Source: Ignavibacteria bacterium (GTDB taxonomy: Bacteria; Bacteroidota; Ignavibacteria; SZUA-365). From it: 64,000 nucleotides of DNA. The translations under genes were made by a program, and so were the position numbers. The stretch covers positions 1 to 64,000 of the forward strand of contig JADKJW010000004.1 in the NCBI GenBank assembly GCA_016720835.1. Reading direction: 5' to 3'. Of the stretch, positions 39,245-47,208 are shown piece by piece. The notes beneath the pieces were generated by a model, which had not been told where the DNA came from, did not search any database, and saw nothing but the letters and a program-made list of their open reading frames with translations. Every line of letters begins with the position of its first letter. Within the stretch, counting starts at the first letter, position 1.

Positions 39245-39726
39245 GCAGGGCCGCCCACCGGAGTACACTGCTGGCGAACGGAGTCAGGGATCGGAGAGTA
39301 CGTACGCATTTTCGATCAACGACCTCACGTCTTCACGGCTTCACGACTCACGGCTTCACGACTCACGGCTTCACGACTCACGACCTCACGACTCACGACT
39401 CACGACCTCACGATTCACGATTCACGATCGACTGGGCTCCGGTCATCGACGCAATTATCGCGGACGTCGTGCGCGGAGTTCCGGTCCCGCGCATCGCGCG
39501 GTATTTCCACGAGGCTCTCGCTGAAGCGATTGTCTCAGTGGCCAGACTCGCCGGACGTGAGCGCGTCGTGCTGTCGGGAGGATGTTTTCAGAATACGCTG
39601 CTCACCGAACGCGCCATCGAGCGCCTCACCGCCGAGGGCTTCCGGCCCTACTGGCATCAGCGCGTGCCTCCGAATGACGGAGGGATTGCGCTGGGGCAGT
39701 TGTGGGCCACTTTGAAGAAGGAATGA
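39160..39726 (+). CDS. hypF: HypF, C-terminal part (out of frame with the N-terminal part)
   Basis: Contains the end of the Kae1-like carbamoyltransferase domain. From about 39425 it reads FTIDWAPVIDAIIADVVRGVPVPRIARYFHEALAEAIVSVARLAGRERVVLSGGCFQNTLLTERAIERL ... VPPNDGGIALGQLW, matching the HypF C-terminus. The first ~85 codons are repeat-derived (GDAGTRG then FTTHGFTTHG). The ATG at 39160 overlaps the stop of the upstream part (ATGA), so reinitiation could in principle yield a second polypeptide. Between the two repeat blocks the conserved-looking YAFSIND (about 39303-39323) is readable only in a third frame. One functional protein therefore needs several frame corrections. A GGGAGTA repeat begins directly after the stop. 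Confidence 0.8.
   Translation: MTRGRGDAGTRGRRHEMTRGRGDTGTRGRRAAHRSTLLANGVRDRRVRTHFRSTTSRLHGFTTHGFTTHGFTTHDLTTHDSRPHDSRFTIDWAPVIDAIIADVVRGVPVPRIARYFHEALAEAIVSVARLAGRERVVLSGGCFQNTLLTERAIERLTAEGFRPYWHQRVPPNDGGIALGQLWATLKKE
39321..39428 (+). repeat. 15-bp tandem repeat block in hypF (TTCACGACTCACGGC)
   Basis: Units built from CACGACT/CACGGCT/CACGACC. The clearest period is 15 bp (CTTCACGACTCACGG), repeated about three times, then decaying into CACGACTCACGACCTCACG and GATTCACGATTCACGATCG. It is inserted between the readable YAFSIND and FTIDWAPV segments of HypF. Confidence 0.88.
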
Positions 39727-40447
39727 GTGGGGAGTAGGGAGTAGGGAGTAGGGAGAAAATACCATTCGTCGTGAATTTCATGTATTCTTCACCTTCACCT
39801 TCACCCTCACTCTGCCTGACGCCACGGCGTGATTTTCGCCAGCGCTCCCGCAAGTGAGGTCTCCGCGATCTCCGTACCGCAGGCTGCCTTGACGCCGGCG
39901 CAGCCAGTACCCGTTCGAGGAGACCGAAAAAGCGGCAGAGCCCGAGATCGGTATCGGCCGTAATGGCGCAGGCTGCCGGCGACAATCTCACCAGATCCGC
40001 ACGCGCCGGCACGCAGATTTCTTCGCGAGGCGGTACTGCGTGATACCCCATCGGCAACAGGAATTCTCACGCAACAGCTCAACGGGGGAGACAGGCTGGA
40101 GCTTTTTTCATGGCTGTTTTCCTCCAATGATAGTCCAGCTATTTCAACATCTGTTGCGCCGTTGCAGCGTCCAATGCAAGCAGATTCTGTATTGAAAATA
40201 GTAACGCGTCGCCTGATTATTGTCAAGGGCCTCAATCTCAGTATCACGCATGTACCAAAACAGACGCATTGGAATTCAACGCCAGTGCTTCCGCAGGGAT
40301 ATCCAAGCGCCTGTCGGCACAGCTCAGTATATTGCGCGCAGACACAAGGAGCACGTGCGCTTGTCGCGTGTGGCGCGTTTCGAGCTCAGAGTGACAGCAA
40401 TCAATCCGAAATCCGAAATCCGAAATTTCCCCAATCCGAAATTCCCC
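39727..40447. other. 721-bp gap between hypF and hypC without a recognisable gene
   Basis: It opens with a GGGAGTAGGGAGTAGGGAGTA tract (39728-39754) touching the hypF stop, then TTCACCTTCACCTTCACCC (39786-39804). On the minus strand from about 40111 there is a MKKAPACLP-like start soon followed by a stop, and open but unrecognised frames to about 39807, possibly a decayed gene. The region 40130-40250 is AT-rich. It ends in an ATCCGAAATCCGAAATCCG tract (40403-40445) whose last copy abuts the hypC start codon (CCCCATG). Confidence 0.6.
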
Positions 40448-40711
40448 ATGTGCCTCGCCATCCCCGGTAAACTCCTCTCCATCGACGCCTCGTCGCAGCC
40501 CGCGATGGGCACGGCGGACTTCGCCGGCATACGCAAGCAGGTGTGCCTCGAATGGCTGCCGGAGGCGAAGGAGGGCGACTATGTGCTGGTGCACGTGGGC
40601 TTCGCGCTGAGCATCGTGGACGAAGAGGAAGCGCTCGAGACGCTCGACATGCTGCGGCAGATGGGCGAAGGACTCGACGAACTGTCGGACGACGCAAACG
40701 CCCCGGCATGA
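40448..40711 (+). CDS. hypC: Hydrogenase assembly chaperone HypC
   Basis: Small chaperone that, with HypD, carries the Fe(CN)2CO unit to the hydrogenase large subunit. 87 residues, starting MCLAIPGKLLSID with the essential Cys2. The conserved core (FAGIRKQVCLEWLPEAKEGDYVLVHVGFALSIVDEEEALETL) is typical, and the C-terminal helix is acidic. The ATG sits immediately after an ATCCGAA repeat tract with no SD site. Its stop overlaps the hypD start (ATGA). Confidence 0.95.
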   Translation: MCLAIPGKLLSIDASSQPAMGTADFAGIRKQVCLEWLPEAKEGDYVLVHVGFALSIVDEEEALETLDMLRQMGEGLDELSDDANAPA

Positions 40712-41796
40712 AGCACGTCGACGAATACCGGGGCGCCGACGCGGCGCGCGCGCTGGCGCGGGAGATCCATCGCACCGCGACGCGGCCCTGGACCATCATG
40801 GAAATCTGCGGCGGACAGACGCACGCCATCGTCCGCCACGGCCTCGAGGACATGCTCCCCTCGACGCTGCGCCTCGTGCACGGTCCGGGCTGCCCGGTCT
40901 GCGTCACGCCGCTCGAAACCATCGACCGCGCGGTGGCCATCGCGCAACAACCGACCGTGATCTTCACTTCCTTCGGCGACATGCTGCGCGTGCCCGGCTC
41001 CACGGACGATCTCCTCGCGGTGAAATCGCGCGGCGGCGACGTGCGCATGGTCTACTCGCCTCTCGACGCCGTCGCCATTGCCCGGCAGAATCCGGACCGG
41101 CAGGTCGTTTTCTTTGCAGTCGGTTTCGAGACCACCGCCCCGCCCAACGCCATGGCCGCGAAGGAAGCGAAGCGGCTCGGTCTCCGCAACTTCTCGCTGC
41201 TCTGCTCGCAGGTGCTCGTGCCACCCGCCATGGAGGTCATCCTCTCCGCGCCGGACACGCTGGTGCAGGGCTTCCTCGCCGCCGGACACGTCTGCACCGT
41301 CATGGGCACGAGCGAGTATTTCCCGCTCGCGAAGCGGTACCGCGTCCCCATCGTCGTCACCGGTTTCGAACCCGTCGACATCCTGCAGGGAATTCTGATG
41401 ACTGTCCGTCAGCTCGAAGAGGGCCGCGCGGAAGTGGAGAACCAGTACGCGCGCGCAGTGCGGCCCGAGGGCAATGCGCATGCGAAGGCGCTGCTGGCCG
41501 AAGTCTTCGAGGTATGCGACAAGGCCTGGCGCGGCATCGGCGTGATTCCGCACAGCGGGTATCGTCTCTCCGAAGCCTACGCGGACTTCGACGCCGAGAA
41601 ACGCTTCGACGTGCACACCGTCACCGCCGACGAGTCGCCGCTCTGCATCGCCGGCGCCGTCCTGCAGGGCTGGAAGAAGCCCGCCGACTGCACCGCCTTC
41701 GGCACCCAATGCACTCCCGAGCACCCCCTCGGCGCGCCCATGGTCTCGTCCGAAGGCTCCTGCGCCGCGTACTATCGTTATCGCTTCCGCGCATGA
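40708..41796 (+). CDS. hypD: Hydrogenase formation protein HypD
   Basis: Iron-sulfur scaffold on which the Fe(CN)2CO moiety of [NiFe]-hydrogenase is assembled. 362 residues. Motifs: MEICGGQTHAI (Cys34, His39), GPGCPVCVTPLE (Cys62 and Cys65), VFFAVGFETTAPPNA, SYxxxP-type VLVPPAMEVIL, HVCTVMGTSEY and a C-terminal [4Fe-4S] region with several Cys (CIAGAVLQGWKKPADCTAFGTQCTPEHPLGAPMVSSEGSCAAYY). It overlaps hypC by 4 bp. It is separated from hypE by repeats and an IS3-family element. Confidence 0.95.
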   Translation: MKHVDEYRGADAARALAREIHRTATRPWTIMEICGGQTHAIVRHGLEDMLPSTLRLVHGPGCPVCVTPLETIDRAVAIAQQPTVIFTSFGDMLRVPGSTDDLLAVKSRGGDVRMVYSPLDAVAIARQNPDRQVVFFAVGFETTAPPNAMAAKEAKRLGLRNFSLLCSQVLVPPAMEVILSAPDTLVQGFLAAGHVCTVMGTSEYFPLAKRYRVPIVVTGFEPVDILQGILMTVRQLEEGRAEVENQYARAVRPEGNAHAKALLAEVFEVCDKAWRGIGVIPHSGYRLSEAYADFDAEKRFDVHTVTADESPLCIAGAVLQGWKKPADCTAFGTQCTPEHPLGAPMVSSEGSCAAYYRYRFRA

Positions 41797-41808
41797 ATCG
41801 TGACGGGT

Positions 41809-41840
41809 AGTGAGTGGGGAGTAGGGAGTAGGGAGAAAAA
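41809..41840. repeat. GGGAGTA repeat after hypD
   Basis: AGTGAGTGGGGAGTAGGGAG followed by TAGGGAGAAAAAA. It resembles 39728-39754. A complementary tract lies on the other side of the IS at about 43115-43158, so before insertion the two probably formed one inverted-repeat gap between hypD and hypE. Confidence 0.75.
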
Positions 41841-41911
41841 AACCATGGAATGTCCCCTCAAATTAGGACACACCGAGAACCAAAGGTAATTTCCTTCCAG
41901 GAGGTGTGTTC

Positions 41912-42226
41912 ATGCCATCACGAACGAGAAAGTCATACGATGCCGAATTCAAAAGACAGGCGGTAACGCTTGCTGATACCACGGAGCGTTCGGATGCTGT
42001 TGTGGAAAGGGAACTGGGGCTGTATCAAGGAGCAATCCGACATTGGCGAGCGGAACTCAATGAGCACACCGCAGACGCCTTTCCCGGCGCAGGCCATATG
42101 CATGCAAGCGATGAAGAGCTTCGGCAGCTTCGCCGTGAGAACGAGATACTGCGCCAGGAGCGCGACATCTTAAAAAAAGCAGTGGTCATCTTCTCGAAAC
42201 CCCCGAGCACAGGTACCGGTTCATGA
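41912..42226 (+). CDS. IS3-family transposase OrfA
   Basis: DNA-binding subunit of the transposase, 104 residues: MPSRTRKSYDAEFKRQAVTLADTTERSDAVVERELGL (HTH_Tnp_1-type helix-turn-helix), then a leucine-zipper-like helix (DEELRQLRRENEILRQERDILKKAVVIFS). The preferred start at 41912 follows CCAGGAGGTGTG, a good SD. A run of seven A followed by G at 42172-42179, read as TTA-AAA-AAA-GCA, is the classic slippery site for -1 frameshifting into orfB. After slippage the frame reads EHRYRFMNVYHDRFPVK, the expected OrfAB junction. Confidence 0.9.
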   Translation: MPSRTRKSYDAEFKRQAVTLADTTERSDAVVERELGLYQGAIRHWRAELNEHTADAFPGAGHMHASDEELRQLRRENEILRQERDILKKAVVIFSKPPSTGTGS

Positions 42227-43053
42227 ACGTGTATCATGACCGGTTCCCTGTGAAGATGATGGCCCGTTTTGGGTCTCGTGCGGCCGTTACTACGGGGGGC
42301 GGGGACCGGAACGAGTGATCGAGAGAAAGATCAACATCGGTTCGATGCACCGTGACCCGGGAGCCGCACCTGGAGCGGCGGTGGTCGCAACGGCGACCGC
42401 AGTCCTGCGCCGTCAGGGCATCCCCGGGGGGGGGGGGGGGGGGGGGGGCCCGCGGGCCGGGGGGCGCGGGACCGGGGGGTTTGTCGTGGGGGGGGGGGGG
42501 CGTCCATGCGGTTGCACCCAACCTTCTTAATCGTGAGTTCACCACCGAGAAACCGAATCTGGTGTGGGTGACTGATATCACGTATCTGCCGTGCAAAGCG
42601 GGATGGCTGTATCTGGTCATTTTTCTGGATCTTTTCTCGCGACGAATCGTCGGCTGGTCTGTCGGGCATTCGCTTCGTCATGAACCGGTGATCCTCGCCT
42701 TCGATCGTGCAATCGAACGACGGCATCCCGCGCGCGGGTTGATCGTCCATTCTGATCGCGGGATCCAATACTGCTGCACGGGATTCACAGAACACATGCG
42801 TATCCATGGAGTGCGGCAGAGCATGAGTAGAAAAGGTGATTGCTGGGACAACGCGGTGGCCGAATCGTTTTTCGCGTCGCTGAAGAAAGACCTGGCCAGT
42901 ATCGATATCACCACCTTCGAGACCAAGGAACACGCCGAACGTGTTCTGTTCGAGTATATTGAAGTCGACTACAATCGTCATCGTCTTCATTCCACGCTGG
43001 GATATCTGACACCGGTTGAATTTGAAGATGAAAAAGGCTCGGAGCGGACTTAA
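42223..43053 (+). pseudogene. IS3-family transposase OrfB (DDE integrase), disrupted
   Basis: Catalytic subunit. It starts MNVYHDRFPVKMMAR, then the frame is lost near 42267 and a stop occurs at 42316. The HTH_21 region can be followed only by changing frames (CGRYYGGRGPERVIERK is readable elsewhere), and then comes a poly-G tract (42426-42500). From about 42530 it is intact: FTTEKPNLVWVTDITYLPCKAGWLYLVIFLDLFSRRIVGWS (first Asp), GLIVHSDRGIQYCC (second Asp) and NAVAESFFASLKKDL (Glu), then RHRLHSTLGYLTPVEFE. The DDE triad is complete in the C-terminal part. The break coincides with the low-complexity G run, so assembly error is a real possibility. Confidence 0.85.
42426..42500. other. Anomalous poly-G tract
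   Basis: A run of about 23 G at 42426-42448, then GC-only sequence and a further run of about 13 G at 42488-42500. Such runs are unexpected inside a transposase reading frame and replace about 25 conserved residues. A low-quality or collapsed assembly segment is likely. Confidence 0.7.
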
Positions 43054-43109
43054 CTAACTGTCCTTTTTTAGGGGGCCATTCCACCAATCGAGTTCAGTTC
43101 CACGTTGTA

Positions 43110-43158
43110 TTTTCCTATTCCCCACTCCCTACTCCCTGCTCCCTACTCCCCACTCCCC
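43110..43158. repeat. CCCTACTCCC repeat before hypE
   Basis: TATTCCCCACTCCCTACTCC, CTGCTCCCTACTCCCCACTC and CCCCC run into the ATG of hypE. This is the reverse complement of the GGGAGTA tracts after hypF and hypD. Confidence 0.78.
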
Positions 43159-43160
43159 CC

Positions 43161-44195
43161 ATGATTTCCTGCCCCATCCCCTTCACCGACTACCCCAACG
43201 TGCTCCTGGCGCACGGCGGCGGCGGACGGCTGTCGCAGCAGCTGATTCAGAAGATCTTCGCGGCGCAGTTCCATAACGCGCTGCTGGATGTGATGCACGA
43301 CGGCGCGGTGTTTGCGGTGGAGGGCGGGCGCATGGCATTCACAACGGATTCGTACGTGGTGAGTCCGCGCTTCTTCCCGGGCGGCGACATCGGCGCGCTG
43401 GCGGTGTACGGCACGGTGAACGACCTCGCCATGTGCGGCGCCGTGCCGCGCTACCTCTCGGCGGGCTTCATCATCGAGGAGGGTCTGCCGATGGAGGAAC
43501 TCTGGCGCGTGGCCGTTTCCATGCGCGAGGCGGCGGACCGTGCGGGCGTCTCCATCGTCACGGGCGATACGAAGGTCGTGGACCGCGGCAAGGGCGACGG
43601 ACTCTTCATCAACACCGCCGGGGTGGGGACGATCGCGCCGGGCGTGGACATCGCTCCCGCCAACGCGCGACCGGGCGACCGCATCATCCTCAGCGGCGCC
43701 ATCGCCGAGCACGGCATCGCCATCCTGTCCGTGCGCGAGGGTCTCGCATTCGAAACCGAAATCCTCTCCGACGCCGCGCCGCTCAATCACCTCGTGCAGT
43801 CCATGCTCGCGGCCGCGACCAGCATCCATGTGCTGCGCGATCCCACCCGCGGCGGCGTGGCCAGCGCGCTCAATGAAATCGCCTCCTCCGCGAAGCTCGG
43901 CATCGAGATCGACGAGACGCGCATCCCCGTGCGCGACGATGTGCGCGGCGCCTGCGAAATCCTCGGCCTCGATCCCCTCTACATCGCCAACGAGGGCAAG
44001 CTGCTCGCCTTCGTCCGCGAGGAAGACGCGCCCGCCGTGCTCGCCGCCATGCGCGCGCACGACGCGGCCCGCGACGCCCGCGTCATCGGCGCGGTTGTAT
44101 CAGAGCATCCCGGCCTCGTGGTCATGAACACCGCCATCGGTGGCAAGCGCATCGTGGACATGCTGTCGGGGGAGCAGCTGCCGAGAATCTGCTGA
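43161..44195 (+). CDS. hypE: Hydrogenase expression/formation protein HypE
   Basis: PurM-like ATPase that dehydrates its carbamoylated C-terminal Cys to thiocyanate for the cyanide ligands. 344 residues. Motifs: LAHGGGGRLSQQLI, FTTDSYVVSPRFFPGGDIGALAVYGTVNDLAMCGAVPRYL, GDTKVVDRGKGDG, SGAIAEHGIAIL, LRDPTRGGVASALNEIA and the C-terminal PRIC with Cys344 as the carbamoyl acceptor. The gene is complete. The start codon follows a CCCTACTCC repeat and has no SD. An IS separates it from hypD, so polar effects on hypE are possible. Confidence 0.95.
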   Translation: MISCPIPFTDYPNVLLAHGGGGRLSQQLIQKIFAAQFHNALLDVMHDGAVFAVEGGRMAFTTDSYVVSPRFFPGGDIGALAVYGTVNDLAMCGAVPRYLSAGFIIEEGLPMEELWRVAVSMREAADRAGVSIVTGDTKVVDRGKGDGLFINTAGVGTIAPGVDIAPANARPGDRIILSGAIAEHGIAILSVREGLAFETEILSDAAPLNHLVQSMLAAATSIHVLRDPTRGGVASALNEIASSAKLGIEIDETRIPVRDDVRGACEILGLDPLYIANEGKLLAFVREEDAPAVLAAMRAHDAARDARVIGAVVSEHPGLVVMNTAIGGKRIVDMLSGEQLPRIC

Positions 44196-44219
44196 CTGCC
44201 GCAGTGGCGCAACCGCACA

Positions 44220-44310
44220 GGGAGTGTTGGAGAAATGGAGTGTTGGAGTAGGAGTAAAGGATCCCTGTCGATTTTACTCCACTACTCCATCACTCCAGTA
44301 CTCCAGTACA
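44220..44310. repeat. GGAGT/ACTCC imperfect hairpin after hypE
   Basis: GGAGTGTTGGAGAAATGGAG and TGTTGGAGTAGGAGTAAA (44221-44259) face TTTTACTCCACTACTCCATC and ACTCCAGTACTCCAGTAC (about 44273-44310); the arms are imperfect reverse complements. It may terminate the hyp transcript. The stretch 44311-44455 shows nothing else recognisable apart from the region before the sigma gene. Confidence 0.65.
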
Positions 44311-44455
44311 ACACCCTTGTGGGGAAAAAAAGAGAAGGGCGTCCGCCTTCCCACCCCATGCAACTTTTCCCCCCCGCCGTGCCTCTCTACAGCAGAAGCC
44401 GATATTGCCGATGAACAGTAATCGGAGAGTACCTGTCGGATGATCCCAGCGCGCC

Positions 44456-45031
44456 GTGCTTGAACCCCTCTCCCGTCAGCAGCATTTCCTGTCGCTCCTG
44501 AATCCCTGCCACGACAGGTTCACGCGCTACGTGCGCGCGATGGCGCGGAATACGGAGGACGCGCGCGACGTCATCGGCGAGACGCTGCTCATCGCCTTCG
44601 AGCATCTGGACGAGCTTCGCAAACAGGATTCGTTCCTCTTTTATCTGATCGCCATCGCAAGGCGCGAGTATCTGAAAATGACGCGGCGGCGCCTGCTCTT
44701 CATCGGCTACGCGCCCCGGCACGAGGACCTTCTCATCGACATGAACGCCGCTCCCGACACATACCCCGACGTCGCCATCCTCTACGCGGCCATCGCCCGC
44801 CTGCCGCTGCGCCTGCGCGAGGCCCTCGTGCTCTTCGAACTCAGCGGCCTCAGCCTCGAGGAAATCCGCGTCCTACAGGGCGGCTCGCTCTCCGGCGTCA
44901 AGTCGCGCGTGGCGCGCTCGAGGAAGAAGCTCGCGGCGATGCTCGGGGAGCGTGAAAGCACTTCAGATCGCAGCAGGATCGAGCAGCAGGACGCAAACAG
45001 CGCGACGAGCGTACAGGAGTGTGAATCATGA
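44456..45031 (+). CDS. ECF-type RNA polymerase sigma factor (cassette copy 1)
   Basis: A 191-residue sigma-70-family protein of extracytoplasmic-function type. GTG start at 44456. Region 2: HFLSLLNPCHDRFTRYVRAMARNTEDARDVIGETLLIAFEHLDELRKQDSFLFYLIAIARREYLKMTRRR. Region 4: IARLPLRLREALVLFELSGLSLEEIRVLQGGSLSGVKSRVARSRKKLAAML. The C-terminal tail is Ser/Asp/Gln-rich. It is translationally coupled (ATGA, 45028-45031) to a membrane protein that may be its anti-sigma. It is about 60% identical by eye to the sigma at 47209, whose partner is also homologous, so the pair is a tandem duplication. Confidence 0.9.
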   Translation: MLEPLSRQQHFLSLLNPCHDRFTRYVRAMARNTEDARDVIGETLLIAFEHLDELRKQDSFLFYLIAIARREYLKMTRRRLLFIGYAPRHEDLLIDMNAAPDTYPDVAILYAAIARLPLRLREALVLFELSGLSLEEIRVLQGGSLSGVKSRVARSRKKLAAMLGERESTSDRSRIEQQDANSATSVQECES

Positions 45032-46536
45032 ATGACGATCACCTTTCGATGGACGAACGCCTGGATCGCGCGCGGCAGTTGCCTCCTCTCGTCTCCCTCG
45101 ATGCCGCCGGGCGTTTCTTGAATTCAAACTCGGCAGCTTCTGCAGCTCCCGCAGTTCACACCTTCCATTCCCAACCACGAACCTATCTTCTCGCAGGAGG
45201 AGCCATGGCAGTCATCGTCGTTCTTGTTCTTGCCTATTTCATGGCAAATCCTCAGACGCCGGAACAGGCACAACTCTCTGCTTCGGAGCAGACAACGAAT
45301 CGTTCGATGCTTGCGCACGCGGATGATTCTGCACGCGCGAAGCCTCATTCGAGACCGGGTCGAGAGCGCGAGAGCTCCCGCAATACGCGGACTTCAGCGA
45401 GAAAGCCGCTAGCTCCGGCCACCACAGTAACAGAGCCCTCAGCACGCCTTACAGGATCCCCCTTCACGCTGCTGCACGCCACCAATCGATCAACACAGGC
45501 TCCCACGGTGAGTTTTGCGAGCTGCACTCCGGAACGCATCGACGGATTTACGCTCTACGACCTCGATTCCGCGGAACTCTCTCGAATCGGAATCGTGGTT
45601 CTCCCCAACGGCTCCATCAAGCATGCGTTTTCGGACGAAATCACCGAGACCATGACGGAACATTCCGGAGGCATCGTGGTATGGACATACCGTATTCCGA
45701 AAAAGCGAATTCGACTCGAAGGATCAACCTCAAAATTGCATCCGACGACGAGGGGAGACACCATTCACATCTATCCCGAAAACGGGCTTACGCTGAAAAC
45801 GGACGAATCGATCGATGAGTTAAAAGCGCAGACTGGCGCGAATGGATCTGGAGAAAATTCCAGGAGCGGTACAATATTGGACCCCACGTGTGTCGTTTTG
45901 ATAACGAATATCGAAGGCCGCACGTACTCCTATCTCAACTCCATGGGTTCTCCTGCGTCTCTTGAAGAGGATTACCAGATACCGGATTTCACAAAGCAGT
46001 CTGTGAAGAGACCTGCCACCACGAAATCAATACAGCTCGAATCCGGTTCATACACGCTGCAGGATCTCATTCCAATACGCGTTCGTAATATGAACGGCGC
46101 GCGAAACAAGACTTCCGCCGATTACTTCTACGTCTACTGGTACGAGCCATCGGAAAAGGTTCTGTCGGCGTTGCCCGAACGCGTTCGTCGATCGGTGAAT
46201 GCGATCAGGGAAAAGCGGAAGCAGCGCTTGATCCCTCAGATTCAAGGTGGGACGTCAGTTCTCCCGAATTCCATCGATGTAAATCTGTTCCCTAATCCTG
46301 TAACACGAGATGTTACCACGGTTCGCTTCACGTTGCCAGAGCCAAGCCGTGTGGCTGTGTCGTTGTACGACATCCTCGGAAAGCGCGTGAGAGAGCTGAC
46401 CGTCTGCGAGGAGCGAAACGCAGGGATCTGCGAGAGCACACTCGATTTCAGGGGCATTCAGGCTGGAGTGTACATGCTCGCCGTGACAACAGAACGCGGC
46501 CAGCAGGCGGTGCAGAAAATCGTCGTGCAGCGCTAG
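45028..46536 (+). CDS. Single-pass membrane protein with T9SS-type C-terminal domain, putative anti-sigma (cassette copy 1)
   Basis: 502 residues. A short cytoplasmic part (1-50; MNDDHLSMDERLDRARQLPPLVSLDAAGRFL) is positioned to bind the coupled sigma factor. One membrane segment follows at about 53-73 (YLLAGGAMAVIVVLVLAYFM), then a Ser/Thr/Arg-rich linker. The periplasmic part shares blocks with the paralog at 47808: SFASCTPERIDGFTLYDLDSAEL, GSYTLQDLIPIRV, VYWYEPSEKVLSALPERVRRS. The last ~85 residues (VNLFPNPVTRDVTTVRFTLP ... SLYDILGKRVRELTVCEERNAG ... GVYMLAVTTERGQQAVQKIVVQR) resemble a T9SS sorting domain. An inner-membrane anchor plus a sorting domain is contradictory for secretion, so the domain may sense or bind T9SS components. 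Anti-sigma role is inference. Confidence 0.75.
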   Translation: MNDDHLSMDERLDRARQLPPLVSLDAAGRFLNSNSAASAAPAVHTFHSQPRTYLLAGGAMAVIVVLVLAYFMANPQTPEQAQLSASEQTTNRSMLAHADDSARAKPHSRPGRERESSRNTRTSARKPLAPATTVTEPSARLTGSPFTLLHATNRSTQAPTVSFASCTPERIDGFTLYDLDSAELSRIGIVVLPNGSIKHAFSDEITETMTEHSGGIVVWTYRIPKKRIRLEGSTSKLHPTTRGDTIHIYPENGLTLKTDESIDELKAQTGANGSGENSRSGTILDPTCVVLITNIEGRTYSYLNSMGSPASLEEDYQIPDFTKQSVKRPATTKSIQLESGSYTLQDLIPIRVRNMNGARNKTSADYFYVYWYEPSEKVLSALPERVRRSVNAIREKRKQRLIPQIQGGTSVLPNSIDVNLFPNPVTRDVTTVRFTLPEPSRVAVSLYDILGKRVRELTVCEERNAGICESTLDFRGIQAGVYMLAVTTERGQQAVQKIVVQR

Positions 46537-46761
46537 ACCGCCATACCTCCGCTTCGCAGGGCACCCGTCAAGATAATCGGAGTGTTGCGGACGGCATCGC
46601 CCCCTCCCGCGGCAATATCCTCGATTCCGGCCCGTATTCGCCTAAACCGCAGCCTGCAAAGTCACGGCCCGTTGCCGCACAGGGGCTTTTCAGCACGCGA
46701 TCGCGGTTTTGAAAAATCCGAAGACGGCATTCCGCCAGCTGACCTCCACCAGCTGGCGCTC

Positions 46762-46870
46762 CCCGCCGCCGGGCCGCCCCCCCGCCGGCGGGCCGCCCCC
46801 CCGCCGGCGGGCCGCCCCCCCGCCGGCGGGCCGCCCCCCCCGCGGGGGGCCCCCCGCCGCGGGTGGGGGG
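46762..46870. repeat. GC-only 20-bp tandem repeat
   Basis: GCCGCCCCCCCGCCGGCGGG is repeated about four times, degrading into CCCCCCCGCGGGGGGCCCCCCGCC. Almost no A or T for ~110 bp. It lies in the 672-bp gap (46537-47208) between the two cassettes. Composition resembles the poly-G anomaly at 42426, so assembly artefact must be considered. Confidence 0.75.
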
Positions 46871-46876
46871 CTAACG

Positions 46877-46948
46877 CGGGTCGCTCCAAGGCGGGATCGC
46901 TCCAATGCGCGGGTCGATCGCTCCAATGCGCGGGTCGATCGCTCCAAG
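46877..46948. repeat. 21-bp direct repeats (GGGTCGATCGCTCCAATGCGC)
   Basis: About 3.5 copies of a unit GATCGCTCCAATGCGCGGGTC in tandem between the cassettes. The rest of the gap (46949-47208) holds GATTTTTTCGTGTGTTTCGT plus GTGCTTCGTGGACTC at about 47127-47161, another CACACGAA-class repeat, and no recognisable gene. Confidence 0.75.
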
Positions 46949-47208
46949 TATTCCACTACTCCCGTGAATCGACCGGCAGGGACGCCTGCCTGTCCGCCGA
47001 AGCTGAGCTTTGCGAAGCGCAGGCGGGGGTCCCACCCGGATCCGAGTCACTCCGTATTCTGCATTCCGCGGAAGCAACCGGAGTCCCCGCCCCGCACCGC
47101 CCGTTCCCATACCCCAACCCCTTCGATTTTTTCGTGTGTTTCGTGTGCTTCGTGGACTCTTTTCCCCCGATGTGTAACTTTCCAGGAAAAAGAAGCACTA
47201 TTACACTG

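Larger units (their letters stand above)
41846..43083 (+). mobile_element. IS3-family insertion sequence between hypD and hypE
   Basis: About 1238 bp. The left end is TGGAATGTCCCCTCAAATTA (then GGACA); the right end reads, on the opposite strand, TGGAATGGCCCCCTAAAAAA (then GGACA), giving imperfect terminal inverted repeats of about 25 bp. A 3-bp CCA flanks both ends (41843-41845 and 43084-43086) and may be the target duplication, as usual for IS3. It holds overlapping orfA and orfB. orfB is broken, so the copy is probably inactive unless the break is a sequence error. Confidence 0.88.

Noticed and set aside
37010..39268. A 752-codon open frame antisense to hypF
   Set aside because: Antisense shadow; its apparent PRVPASPRP repeats only mirror the GCGGGGAC tandem block.
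39626..40247. Minus-strand open frames of about 143-146 codons in the hypF-hypC gap
   Set aside because: No recognisable domain or signal, and the best start (about 40111) is soon followed by a stop; recorded only as possible decayed sequence.
46582..47208. Long N-terminal extension of the second cassette sigma factor
   Set aside because: It would translate the GC-only and 21-bp repeats and has no counterpart in the first cassette; the ATG at 47209 matches the paralog.
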